Shown: positions 13,665 through 21,551 of the stretch, in pieces | Numbering within the stretch: position 1 is the first letter of the stretch | Layout of the letters: every line of letters starts with the position of its first letter | Assembly (NCBI RefSeq): GCF_027856955.1 | Contig: NZ_JAPSMD010000017.1 | Coordinates: 1 to 32,487, forward strand | DNA: 32,487 nt | Reading direction: 5' to 3' | DNA from: Falsiroseomonas oryzae | GTDB taxonomy: Bacteria > Pseudomonadota > Alphaproteobacteria > Acetobacterales > Acetobacteraceae | Notes under the pieces: generated by a model | Databases searched by the model: none | The model's input: the letters and a program-made list of their open reading frames with translations, nothing else | Told to the model about the DNA's origin: nothing | Made by a program: the position numbers and the translations under genes

Positions 13665-14063
13665 ATGGACGCCCCCGTCTTCATCGTGCTGCCCGAAGGC
13701 CCCGACCGCGTGGCGCCGTTCAGCCACGCCGTCCGCGCCGGCCCCTGGCTGCTCGTCACCGGCCAGATGCCGACCGATCCCCGCGACAACCGCCTGCCGC
13801 TGCCCGACGGCGTGGAGGCGCAGACCCGGCAGGTGATGGAGAACCTGCTGCGCGTGCTGGACGGCGCCGGCTTCGCGCTGCGGGACGTGGTGCAGGCGCG
13901 TGTTTACCTCACCCATTTCGCCCGCGACTACGAGGCGATGAACCGCACCTATGCCAGCTACTTTCCGCCGGACCGGCTGCCCGCGCGCACCTGCGTCGGC
14001 GTCACCGGCCTGGCGCGCGACGCCCTGGTCGAGATCGACCTGGTGGCCTGGAAGCCGGCGTGA
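13665..14063 (+). CDS. RidA (YjgF/UK114) family protein
   Basis: The 132-aa protein matches the RidA fold. It has PFSHAVRAGPWLLVTGQMPTDP near the N-terminus, VEAQTRQVMENLLRVLDGAGFALRDVVQARVYLTHF in the middle, and the active-site arginine segment LPARTCVGVTGLARDALVEIDLVAW at the end. Both the Arg and the family Glu are present. Members hydrolyse reactive enamine/imine intermediates or act in amino-acid and aromatic catabolism. The ATG at 13665 gives the normal length; the frame is open further upstream but that part is unlike the family. It converges head-on with the SDR gene, whose stop begins at the next base. Confidence 0.88.
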   Translation: MDAPVFIVLPEGPDRVAPFSHAVRAGPWLLVTGQMPTDPRDNRLPLPDGVEAQTRQVMENLLRVLDGAGFALRDVVQARVYLTHFARDYEAMNRTYASYFPPDRLPARTCVGVTGLARDALVEIDLVAWKPA

Positions 14064-14843
14064 CTACAGGTTCCGCCGCGCCGCGCGCAGCGTGGGCAGC
14101 CCGATCCCCGTCGCCTCGAAGCCGCCATCCACGGCGATGACCTGGCCGGTCAGGTAGCTGGCGCGGTCGCTGCACAGGAAGAAGATCGTCTCGGCCAGCT
14201 CCTCCTCCAGCCCGTAGCGGTTCAGCGGGATGGTGTCGTGGTAGTCCTTGCGGATCTCCCGCGTGTGCACCGCCTTGGCCATGGCGGTGTCCACCGGGCC
14301 CGGCGCCACGGCGTTCACTCGGATGCCGAGGGAGGCGAGCTCAACCGCCTGCTGCTTGGTCAGGTGCGCCAGCCCCGCCTTGCTGGTGCCGTAGGCCACC
14401 CGCAGCGTGGAGGCGCGCAGCCCGGAGATGGAGGTGATGTTCACCACCGCCCCGCCGCCGCCTTCCGCCATGATCGGCGCGGCAGCCTGGGTCGCCAGGA
14501 AGGGGCCGGAGAGATTCACTGCCAGCACGCGGTTCCATTCCTCCGGCGTCGTCTCCAGGATCGGCTTGAACACCGCTGTGCCGGCATTGTTCACCAGCGC
14601 ATCGAGCCGGCCGAAATGCTGCGCCGCGCGCCGCACGGCGGCCTGCACGCCGGCCGCATCCGCCACGTCGCAATGCAGCGCCAGCGTCGCCTCCGGCGCG
14701 GCGAGCTGCGCCATGGCGTTGCCCAGCAGCTCCGCATCGATGTCGAGGAGCGCGACGCGCCAGCCTTCCGCCAGGAAGCGCCGCGCGGTCGCGAAGCCGA
14801 TCCCGCGCCCGGCCCCGGTGACGAATGCGACCTTGCCCGACAT
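14064..14843 (-). CDS. SDR family NAD(P)-dependent oxidoreductase
   Basis: This classical short-chain dehydrogenase of 259 aa has TGAGRGIG (residues 9-16), the NNAG motif near 86-89 and the catalytic serine/tyrosine/lysine set in NITSISGLRASTLRVAYGTSKAG. The C-terminal SDRASYLTGQVIAVDGGFEATG is standard. An acidic residue after the second strand (LLDIDAE) suggests NAD rather than NADP. It is the last gene of a seven-gene minus-strand operon, 13 bp after a Bug receptor gene. It probably oxidises or reduces a hydroxyl/keto group of the compound handled by the operon; the substrate is unknown. Confidence 0.88.
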   Translation of the reverse strand: MSGKVAFVTGAGRGIGFATARRFLAEGWRVALLDIDAELLGNAMAQLAAPEATLALHCDVADAAGVQAAVRRAAQHFGRLDALVNNAGTAVFKPILETTPEEWNRVLAVNLSGPFLATQAAAPIMAEGGGGAVVNITSISGLRASTLRVAYGTSKAGLAHLTKQQAVELASLGIRVNAVAPGPVDTAMAKAVHTREIRKDYHDTIPLNRYGLEEELAETIFFLCSDRASYLTGQVIAVDGGFEATGIGLPTLRAARRNL

Positions 14844-14856
14844 GCGCTCCGCTCCC

Positions 14857-15846
14857 TCAGTCCGGCGTCACGCCGACATCCTGCACCACGCCGCGCCAGC
14901 GCACGACCTCGGACTCCAGGAATCGCGCGAAGGCCGCGGGGCTCTCGCTGGGCGAGGGGACCGCGCCGGCTTCCAGCAGGCGCCGCGCGATGCCCTCGTC
15001 GCGCAGCGTGGCCGTGATCGCGTCGAACAGCCGCTGCACCACTGCGGGCGGCGTGCCGGCCGGCACATGCATCCCCTGCCAGGAGGAGGAAGTGTGCTGC
15101 GGGAAGCCGAGCTCCGCCAGGGTCGGCACCTCCGGCAGGCCGGGGAAGCGCTGCGCGGTGGTGACCGCCAGCGGCCGCGCCCGGCCGGACTGCACGGCAC
15201 CGAACGCGGTCGGCACGGTGGTGAACATGATCTGCAGGTGGCCCGCGATCAGGTCGTTCATCGCCGGGCCCGCGCCGCCCCGATAGGGCACGTTCACCAC
15301 CTGAAGCCCCTGCGCCTTGGCGAAGACCTCCATCTCCAGCCGGTTCTGGCTGGCGCTGCCGGCGGAGCCGTAGTTCAGCTGGCCCGGCCGCGCGCGGACA
15401 TAGGCAATGAACTCGGCGAGCGTCCGCACGGGCACCGAGGGATGCACGACGATGATGTTCGGCGTCTCCACCACCAGCGTCACGCTGACGAAGTCGCGGA
15501 TCGGGTGCCAGGTCATCTGCGGGAAGACGTTGGGGTTCACCGCGACCGCGCCGGCATTGCTGAGCACCATCGTGTAGCCGTCGGGCGCGGAGCGTGCCGC
15601 GGCTTCCATGCCGATGTTGCCCGTCGCGCCGGCGCGATTCTCGATCACCACGGGCTGGCCCAGCTTCTGCGCCAGCACCGGCTGCATGAGGCGTGCGACG
15701 ATGTCGTTGGCACCACCCGGGCCGAAGGGGACGATCATGCGCAGCGGGCGCGAGGGGAAGTTGTCCTGCGCCAGAGCGGGGCGCGCCAGGATCGGGGCGC
15801 CCGCCAGGGCGGCAAGGGCAGCGAGGGTCCGGCGCCGGCTGTGCAT
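14857..15846 (-). CDS. Bug-family tripartite tricarboxylate transporter substrate-binding protein (copy A)
   Basis: The 329-aa exported binding protein has a Tat-like leader (SRRRTLAALAALAG, cleavage near ALAQD). The mature protein starts FPSRPLRMIVPFGPGGANDIVARL, a typical Bug (TctC-like) opening. It continues with VVIENRAGATGNIG, the DGYTMVLSNAG segment, and the conserved GQLNYGSAGSASQNRLEMEVFAK and VNVPYRGGAGPAMNDLIAGH. Bug proteins bind carboxylates in the periplasm. No tctA/tctB-type permease genes are in this window, so it is an orphan receptor or uses a permease encoded elsewhere. It is the sixth gene of the minus-strand operon. Confidence 0.92.
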   Translation of the reverse strand: MHSRRRTLAALAALAGAPILARPALAQDNFPSRPLRMIVPFGPGGANDIVARLMQPVLAQKLGQPVVIENRAGATGNIGMEAAARSAPDGYTMVLSNAGAVAVNPNVFPQMTWHPIRDFVSVTLVVETPNIIVVHPSVPVRTLAEFIAYVRARPGQLNYGSAGSASQNRLEMEVFAKAQGLQVVNVPYRGGAGPAMNDLIAGHLQIMFTTVPTAFGAVQSGRARPLAVTTAQRFPGLPEVPTLAELGFPQHTSSSWQGMHVPAGTPPAVVQRLFDAITATLRDEGIARRLLEAGAVPSPSESPAAFARFLESEVVRWRGVVQDVGVTPD

Positions 15847-15874
15847 CGTGGTTCCTCCCAGGTCGTTGTCGTGT

Positions 15875-16930
15875 CTAGGGCGGTGCCAGGCCGGCCACGG
15901 CGCGGAACAGCGCCGCGACCGCCGCGCGGCCCAGGCCGCCCGAGGTGATGAAGACGAGCCGCGAGCGGGCCGCCGCCGGATCCGGCCAGGCCTCCAACTC
16001 GACAGGCCGGTGCAGCAGGTGGCGCACCGCGTGGATCACCACCGGTCCGCGGCAGCCTTCCACCGCAACCAGCCCCTTCACCCGCAGCAGGTCCGCGCCC
16101 CGCATCTCGCAGAGCAGGCCGAGCGCGGCCGTCAGCGCGCGCCAGGGCAGTGGCGCGTCGAAGTCCAGCACGAAGGTGGACAGGCCCGCCGCATGGCCCG
16201 GCGCATCGGCCTGCAGGGCGCTCGGCGGCGGCAGGATGGAATCCGCCAGCAGGAAGTCAGGATCGACCTGGCCATGCCGCGCTTCGCGCAGCGGGGCATC
16301 CGGGTTGATCGCACGGATCGCAATCGTCAGCGCAGCAACCTCCTCGGCCGAAGCGAGGTCGGACTTGCTCAGCACGATACGGTCGGCCAGCGCGATCTGC
16401 CGCGCGGCCTCCGGGTTGTCGCGCAGCGCGAGGCGGCCGGTCGCGGAATCCGCCACGGCGACGATCGCCTGGATGTGGTATTCGCGGGCCAGCGCGCGCT
16501 CGCCGAGGAAGGTCTGCAGCACCGGCATCGGGTCGTCGGCGCCGCTGAGCTCCAGCACGACCCGGTCGAAATGGGGCACGGCGCCGCGCGCGCGGTCGGT
16601 GAACAGGGTGCGGAAGGCGTCCTCGAGGTCGCTGCGCACGGCGCAGCAGAGGCAGCCATTGCCCAATAGTGCGACCTTGCCCTCCGCGCTCGGCGCCAGC
16701 AGCGCCTGGTCGATGCCGATCTCGCCGAACTCGTTGACCACCACGGCCGTGGCGCGGCCGGCCTCGCTCTCCAGCAGCGCCTTGACCAGCGTGGTCTTGC
16801 CCGCGCCGAGGAAGCCGGTGACCAGGATCACCGGCACCCGCGCGCCGCGGGCGCGGCGCTGGCGCCGGCCGAAGGGGCCGGCCGCCGCGCCGGGCGGGAA
16901 GACGCCGGCGAAGAGCGCGGCGTCCGTCAT
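15875..16930 (-). CDS. COG0523 (CobW/CobW-like) GTPase, putative metallochaperone
   Basis: The 351-aa protein has a Walker A motif GFLGAGKTT (39-47), the family metal-binding GCLCC (92-96), and NEFGEIGIDQ (66-75). A guanine-recognition sequence reads SKSD in place of the common NKxD. The C-terminal CobW_C domain follows after a short linker (FVLDFDAPLPWRAL to the end). The N-terminal 30 residues are arginine-rich and low-complexity, so the true start might be later, near the VPVILVTGFLG segment. COG0523 proteins insert or traffic Zn, Co or Fe. Here it sits among catabolic genes, two bases after the LVIVD-repeat gene, and may serve a metal enzyme of the locus such as the amidohydrolase; that is inference. 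Confidence 0.87.
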   Translation of the reverse strand: MTDAALFAGVFPPGAAAGPFGRRQRRARGARVPVILVTGFLGAGKTTLVKALLESEAGRATAVVVNEFGEIGIDQALLAPSAEGKVALLGNGCLCCAVRSDLEDAFRTLFTDRARGAVPHFDRVVLELSGADDPMPVLQTFLGERALAREYHIQAIVAVADSATGRLALRDNPEAARQIALADRIVLSKSDLASAEEVAALTIAIRAINPDAPLREARHGQVDPDFLLADSILPPPSALQADAPGHAAGLSTFVLDFDAPLPWRALTAALGLLCEMRGADLLRVKGLVAVEGCRGPVVIHAVRHLLHRPVELEAWPDPAAARSRLVFITSGGLGRAAVAALFRAVAGLAPP

Positions 16931-16932
16931 GC

Positions 16933-18174
16933 CTAGAAATCCATCTCCAGGATGTAGAGGCCGCCGATCTTGCGATCGACGCAGAACACCACGCCGCGGT
17001 CGTCCACGAAGACGTCGTTGATCTGGATGGCGCCGAGCGAGGAGTTGCGCGGCGCTTCCGGTACGAAGTGGCCGACCTCCTGCGGGCGGTAGGGGTCGGT
17101 GATGTCGAAGGCGCGCAGCCCGCCGTTGAAGAAGGTGCCGAGGATGATGTTCTCGGACTGCCAGCAGCCCGGCACCGGCACGTTCTCGTGCAGGTTGTGC
17201 GCGCCGAAGCGGCCGCCGCGGTCCTTGAAGTCGGCGACCGGCGGCATCGGGCAGGTGGCGATGGGCACGGGATTCGTCTCGTCGCGCCCGTCCAGGATCC
17301 AGATCAGCTTCGGCCAGTCCGCGGCATTATCCACGGTGGATTCGTCGGTCACCACGAACAGGTCGCGGCCGAACAGCGGCAGGATGGTGTGGGTGAAGCC
17401 GTGATAGGGCGGCGAGTTGTCCCAGTTCGAGACGACGCGCGGCAGCGACTTGTCGGAGATGTCGAGGATGAACATCCCGCCGTCGAGGTAGCCCAGGTAG
17501 CAGCGGTCCGGCTTCTGCGGATAGACGTTGGTGTTGTGCGCGCGGAAGCCGCTGTCGCGAATGGGCTGCGGATGGCGCTGGATCTTCGGAGCGTTGTCGC
17601 CCACGCGCTGGCCCGGCATCCACCAGCGCCCGACCTCCTCCGGCTTCGATGGATTGCGCACGTCCACGATCCGGTAGAACTGGTCGTCCTTCATGTCGTG
17701 CGGCTGGAAGTCCCGCGCGCCGGCGGCCATGTGGACGAACTCGCCGTCGCAGAACCACAGCTGATGCACGCCGCGCGAATAGGGGCCCGACGCGTCGAAG
17801 AAGCCGATGGAGCGCGGCGCCTCCGGCTTCGAGATGTCGAACAGCTCGAAGCCGGCGGGCTGCATGTCCACCTGCTTGGTCTGGTAGGCGACCGCCATGA
17901 TGTCGCCCGAGGTCTCCAGCGAGTTGGAGCGCATATTCTGGTGCGGCAGGTCCGTCTGCACCACGACCTTCGGGTTGCGCGGATCGCTGACGTCGATGGC
18001 CGTAAAGTTCTTCGGCGCGCTCTCATGCGCGGCCCAGAGGATGCGGCGGCCGTCCTTTGCCATCTGCATGGACAGCCCTTCGCCCATGCCGCCGAAGCCA
18101 TTCAGCTCGTGGTGGCCGATCAGCCTGAAGTTCCAGATGGCGGCCGGCTTCGATTCGGCGCGGGTGATGGTCAT
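16933..18174 (-). CDS. LVIVD-repeat (beta-propeller-like) protein, no signal peptide
   Basis: The 413-aa protein is built of repeated blade-like units carrying DVSDPRNPKVV, DISKPEAPRSIG, DVRNPSKPEEVGR, DISDKSLPRVVS and DITDPYRPQEVGHF. This is the LVIVD/choice-of-anchor pattern of predicted beta-propellers. Histidines are frequent (LPHQNMRSN, THTILPLFG, AHNLHENVPVPGCW). I chose ATG 18174 because it fits the gap to the upstream gene; a longer reading would overlap the Bug gene. That start gives no signal peptide, so the protein should be cytoplasmic, unlike most surface LVIVD proteins. Its biochemical role is unknown; co-transcription with a COG0523 GTPase (2-bp gap) suggests a metal or enzyme-assembly link at most. 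Confidence 0.78.
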   Translation of the reverse strand: MTITRAESKPAAIWNFRLIGHHELNGFGGMGEGLSMQMAKDGRRILWAAHESAPKNFTAIDVSDPRNPKVVVQTDLPHQNMRSNSLETSGDIMAVAYQTKQVDMQPAGFELFDISKPEAPRSIGFFDASGPYSRGVHQLWFCDGEFVHMAAGARDFQPHDMKDDQFYRIVDVRNPSKPEEVGRWWMPGQRVGDNAPKIQRHPQPIRDSGFRAHNTNVYPQKPDRCYLGYLDGGMFILDISDKSLPRVVSNWDNSPPYHGFTHTILPLFGRDLFVVTDESTVDNAADWPKLIWILDGRDETNPVPIATCPMPPVADFKDRGGRFGAHNLHENVPVPGCWQSENIILGTFFNGGLRAFDITDPYRPQEVGHFVPEAPRNSSLGAIQINDVFVDDRGVVFCVDRKIGGLYILEMDF

Positions 18175-18197
18175 GCGTGCGGTCCGGTGGTTGTGGG

Positions 18198-19184
18198 TCA
18201 GCCGATGGTGATGCCGAGCTCGCGGACCAGCGCGGTCCAGCGCGCGACCTCGTGCTCGACATAGGCGGCGAAGGCCGCCTGGGTCTCGTTCGGGCGGAGC
18301 CGCGTGCCGGCGCGCTCCAGCCCGCCGGTGATTTCCGGGTCGCGCAGGATGCGCAGGACATGGCCGTGCAGCGCCTCCAGGATCGGCTGCGGCGTGCCGG
18401 CCGGGGCGAAGAGGCCGTTCCACAGCGCGGTCGTCATCTCCGGGAAGCCGACTTCCGCCGTCGTCGGCACGTCCGGCAGCTGCGGCAGGCGCTCGCGCGA
18501 GACGACGGCCAGCGCCCGGAGGCGCCCGGTCTGCAGGTGCTGCTGCGCGGTGATGACGTTGAACTCGGCGATCTGCGCGTCCCCGCGCAGCGTCGCCGTT
18601 ACCATCTCCCCGGCGCCGCGCAGCGGCAGGTGGGTCAGCTGGATCCCGGCGCGGCGCGCGAACAGCTCCATGTCGATGTGCTGGTAGGATCCGACGCCGG
18701 CCGAGGCATAGACCAGCGGTGCATTGGCCGCGGCGCGGGCGCGCGCGATGAAGTCCGCCAGGCTGGTTGCCGGCGAGTTGCCGGGCACCACGATGGCCTG
18801 CGGCGTCTCGCCGAGATGCGCGATCGGCACCAGGCCGCGCGCCGGCGTCAGCTGCCGGTCGGGCGGCGGCGCGGCGGAGTTGATGGCGAAGGTCGAGACG
18901 TTGTTGGCGATCAGCGTGTGGCCGTCCGGCCGCTCCCGCATGACGTAGTCGTTGGCGATCCAGCCATTCGCGCCGGGCCGGTTCTCCACCACCACGGGCT
19001 GGCCGACGGCGCGGGACAGCGGCTCCGCGATCACGCGGGCGATGGCGTCCGTGGTGCCGCCTGGCACCAGGGGGACGATGATGCGTACCGGCCGGCTGGG
19101 CCAGGCCTGCGCTGCGGCGCGCCCCGTCCCGGCCAATACGGCGGCCGCCGCCAGCATCGTCCCGCGTCGCGTGATGCGCGCCAT
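18198..19184 (-). CDS. Bug-family tripartite tricarboxylate transporter substrate-binding protein (copy B)
   Basis: The 328-aa periplasmic binding protein has a twin-arginine-type leader (MARITRRGTMLAAAAVLAG, cleavage after GRAAAQ). The mature start is WPSRPVRIIVPLVPGGTTDAIARV, followed by VVVENRPGANGWIAND, PLVYASAGVGSYQHIDMELFARRAG and LPDVPTTAEVGFPEM, all Bug signatures. The longer open frame to 19307 is rejected because it lacks a leader and would overlap the cupin gene. It is the third gene of the operon. The ligand should be an acid; the residues that set specificity cannot be read without a model. Confidence 0.92.
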   Translation of the reverse strand: MARITRRGTMLAAAAVLAGTGRAAAQAWPSRPVRIIVPLVPGGTTDAIARVIAEPLSRAVGQPVVVENRPGANGWIANDYVMRERPDGHTLIANNVSTFAINSAAPPPDRQLTPARGLVPIAHLGETPQAIVVPGNSPATSLADFIARARAAANAPLVYASAGVGSYQHIDMELFARRAGIQLTHLPLRGAGEMVTATLRGDAQIAEFNVITAQQHLQTGRLRALAVVSRERLPQLPDVPTTAEVGFPEMTTALWNGLFAPAGTPQPILEALHGHVLRILRDPEITGGLERAGTRLRPNETQAAFAAYVEHEVARWTALVRELGITIG

Positions 19185-19212
19185 CGTCCCGTTCCTCCCT
19201 GTCGCCGCGGTC

Positions 19213-19632
19213 TCAGCCGCGGATGATCTTGTCCGCCGCGTGTTCCGCCGCCACCGGCCGCGTCTCGCCCGTGGCGACCAGCGTGCGCGTCGCCTCGATG
19301 GAGGCATAGGTCCAGAAGATGCGCATCTGCTGCGTGGCGGATGCGTTGCGGAAGAAGTGCGGGACGCCGGCCTTGATCCAGGTGGTGTCGCCGGCGCCCA
19401 GCCGATGCTCCACCCCGTCCAGCACGGCGATCGCCTCGCCTTCCAGCACCATCACGCTCTCTTCGCAGTTGTGGTAGTGCTGGCCGATGGCGGCGCCTGG
19501 GTCGAAGATGGTGATGCCGTTCAGCAGCTCGCGCGATCCGGTCGCGGGCGTGACCAGCGGGATGGTGCGCGCGCCGCCGCCGCGATCGGCCATCGGGCGC
19601 TCGCTGGGGCGCAGCACTGCGGAGGTCGCCAT
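19213..19632 (-). CDS. cupin-domain protein
   Basis: The 139-aa protein contains one cupin barrel. Motif 1 reads GAAIGQHYHNCEESVMVLEGEAIAVLDG, with two histidines and a glutamate in the expected metal-ligand positions. Motif 2 is GDTTWIKAGVPHFFRNAS with the third histidine. Both metal-binding motifs are intact, so it could be a small dioxygenase, isomerase or ligand sensor. It lies between two Bug receptor genes in the minus-strand operon, with gaps of 18 and 28 bp. Function in the catabolic route is inferred from context only. Confidence 0.84.
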   Translation of the reverse strand: MATSAVLRPSERPMADRGGGARTIPLVTPATGSRELLNGITIFDPGAAIGQHYHNCEESVMVLEGEAIAVLDGVEHRLGAGDTTWIKAGVPHFFRNASATQQMRIFWTYASIEATRTLVATGETRPVAAEHAADKIIRG

Positions 19633-19650
19633 GACGTCGTCTCTCCCGGT

Positions 19651-20616
19651 CTATTCGGCGCGGATGTTGGCGGCGCGGACCAGCGCGCCCATCGCGGCGT
19701 GGTCGCGCGCCAGCGCGGCGCCGAACTGCTCCGGCGTGTTGCCGACCACCTCGTAGGCCAGGCCCTCCAGCCGGTCGCGCACCGCCGGCATCGCCACCGC
19801 CTCGCGCAGCGCGGCGTTCAGCCGCGCGATGGCGGGCGCGGGCGTGCCGGCGGGCGCGAGGAAGGCGCCCCAGGTGAAGAAGCTGAAGTTGGGCAGGCCG
19901 GATTCCGCCACGGTCGGCACGTTCGGCAGCGAGGCCACGCGCTGCGGCCCCGCGGTGGCCAGGATGCGCACGCGCCCGGCCTCGGCGAAGGCGACGGGCG
20001 TGGGCAGGCCGAAGAAGCCCACCGGGCATTCGCCGGCAGCCACCGCGTTCAGCGCCGGCGTCGCGCCGCGATAGCTGACATGGTTCATCTGCACGCCGGC
20101 CGCCTGCAGGAACATCTCCATCGCGACATGCTGCGGGCTGCCCGGCCCGCCGGAGGCGTAGTCGATCTGCCCGGGCCGCGCGCGCGCCGCGGCGATCAGC
20201 CCCGCCACGTCCTGCGCGGCGAATCCGGCATGCGCCGTCAGCGCCCAGCGGATGCGCGCCACCTGGCCCACCGGCGCGAAATCGCGCAGCGGATCGTAGC
20301 CGGCCTGCGCGTTCATGTTGGGCAGCATGGTCATGACAGCGTCGTTCACCGCCATCAGCGTGTAGCCGTCCGCCATCGCGCGCGCGCCGTTGCGCATGCC
20401 GATCATGCCCGACGCGCCGGTCTGGTTCTCGATCACCAGGCGCTGGCCCAGCGTCTCGCCCATGCGCTCGGCGACGATGCGCACCATCACGTCCACCGCG
20501 CTGCCGGCGGCGAGCGGCATGATCACGCGGATGGGGCGGCTGGGATAGGCGTCCTGCGCGAGCGCCGGTGCGGCGAGCAGTCCCATCGGCAGCGTCAGCA
20601 CGCGACGGCGCAGCAT
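19651..20616 (-). CDS. Bug-family tripartite tricarboxylate transporter substrate-binding protein (copy C)
   Basis: The 321-aa exported receptor is the first gene of the minus-strand operon. Its leader is short (MLRRRVLTLPMGLLAAPALAQ), with mature sequence beginning DAYPSRPIRVIMPLAAGSAVD. Bug motifs include VIENQTGASGMIGMRNGARA, the ADGYTLMAVNDA segment and PGQIDYASGGPGSPQHVAMEMFLQAAG. The usual GGxxD of the opening loop reads AGSAVD here, a small departure from copies A and B. The three copies differ substantially in sequence, so they are not recent duplicates and may bind different acids. Confidence 0.92.
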   Translation of the reverse strand: MLRRRVLTLPMGLLAAPALAQDAYPSRPIRVIMPLAAGSAVDVMVRIVAERMGETLGQRLVIENQTGASGMIGMRNGARAMADGYTLMAVNDAVMTMLPNMNAQAGYDPLRDFAPVGQVARIRWALTAHAGFAAQDVAGLIAAARARPGQIDYASGGPGSPQHVAMEMFLQAAGVQMNHVSYRGATPALNAVAAGECPVGFFGLPTPVAFAEAGRVRILATAGPQRVASLPNVPTVAESGLPNFSFFTWGAFLAPAGTPAPAIARLNAALREAVAMPAVRDRLEGLAYEVVGNTPEQFGAALARDHAAMGALVRAANIRAE

Positions 20617-20656
20617 GTCGTTCCTCCCGACTACGCGCCGGACCGGGCGCGGCTTC

Positions 20657-20684
20657 TTGCTTTATGACGACATATGACATATTC
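20657..20684. promoter_or_regulatory. divergent control region with phased TATGAC repeats
   Basis: The 76-bp gap between the Bug operon and gntR contains an AT-richer island in otherwise very GC-rich DNA. TATGAC occurs at 20663-20668 and again at 20673-20678, starts ten bases apart (one helical turn), with a near-palindrome GACATATGAC around the second copy. A possible plus-strand -35 is TTGCTT (20657-20662) with a weak -10 ATATTC 16 bases later. This is a likely binding site for the adjacent GntR regulator controlling both directions; assignment is inference. Confidence 0.5.
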
Positions 20685-20692
20685 GGACGGCC

Positions 20693-21532
20693 ATGGAAGT
20701 CAAGCTGGCCCGGTCGAACGGGCGGGCATCGAAGGGGCAGGAGACGCAGCGGCAGGGCAGGGCGGCAGGGCCGCGGCTGCGCCCGCTGCGCGGTGGCCGC
20801 GCCGTGCCGCTTTGGCTCCAGCTCAAGCATGCGCTGCGCGACCTGGCGAGCTTCGACCTGCGCCCGGGCGACCGCATCCCGACGGAGGCCGAGCTCGGCG
20901 CGCATTACGGCCTCTCGCGCATCACCGTCCGCCAGGCCGTGACATCGCTGGTGGAGGAAGGGCTTCTGCACCGCCACCAGGGGCGCGGCACCTTCGTGCG
21001 CGCGCGCCGTCCGGACGCGCCGCTCTCCGATCCCGGCCATTTCCTCGCCACCGCTTTCGACCGCGATCCCGACGCCGACATCCGCCTGCACGCGGCGGAG
21101 ACGGTGCCCTGCCCGGACTGGGTGGCGGAACGCCTCGGCATCGTCGCCGGCGCGCCGGTGCACAAGCTGCGGCGCCTGCTGCATCGCGCCGGCGCCCCGG
21201 TCGCCATCCGCACGAGCTTCGTCCCCGCCGCGCTGGCGCCCGACCTGCTGAGCGCGCCGCTCGACGAGCCGACGCATCTGCTCCTGGAGCGCGTCTTCGG
21301 CCTGCCCGCGCAGGAAGCGCAGGAGCGGCTGGAGGTGATCGGCGCCGATGCCTGGCGCGCCGGCCTGCTCGGCGTGCCGGAGCACGCGCCGCTGGTGCTG
21401 ACCGAGCGCGTCGCGCTGGACGCCGCCGGGCGCGGCCTGGAATGCGCACGCACCTACTACCGCGCCGACGCCTTCTCCTTCACGCGCACGCTGCGCCGCG
21501 GCGAGCTGCGCAGCATCCGCCCGCGCGGCTGA
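20693..21532 (+). CDS. GntR-family (HutC subfamily, UTRA domain) transcriptional regulator
   Basis: The 279-aa regulator has a GntR winged helix: PLWLQLKHALRDLASFDLRPGDRIPTEAELGAHYGLSRITVRQAVTSLVEEGLLHRHQGRGTFV (about residues 39-103). A UTRA effector domain follows, containing CPDWVAERLGIVAGAPVHKLRRLLH and ending in ALDAAGRGLECARTYYRADAFSFTRTL. UTRA domains sense small metabolites, so the locus substrate or an intermediate is the probable inducer. The gene is divergent from the seven-gene operon and first in its own plus-strand operon, 19 bp before the amidohydrolase. The N-terminal 30 residues are basic and low-complexity; a later start is possible. Confidence 0.88.
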   Translation: MEVKLARSNGRASKGQETQRQGRAAGPRLRPLRGGRAVPLWLQLKHALRDLASFDLRPGDRIPTEAELGAHYGLSRITVRQAVTSLVEEGLLHRHQGRGTFVRARRPDAPLSDPGHFLATAFDRDPDADIRLHAAETVPCPDWVAERLGIVAGAPVHKLRRLLHRAGAPVAIRTSFVPAALAPDLLSAPLDEPTHLLLERVFGLPAQEAQERLEVIGADAWRAGLLGVPEHAPLVLTERVALDAAGRGLECARTYYRADAFSFTRTLRRGELRSIRPRG

Positions 21533-21551
21533 ACTCCCGGGAACCTACGCC

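Noticed and set aside
19031-21385. 784-codon minus-strand frame across the Bug/gntR region
   Set aside because: Runs through four genes in wrong frames; translation is arginine/alanine low complexity.
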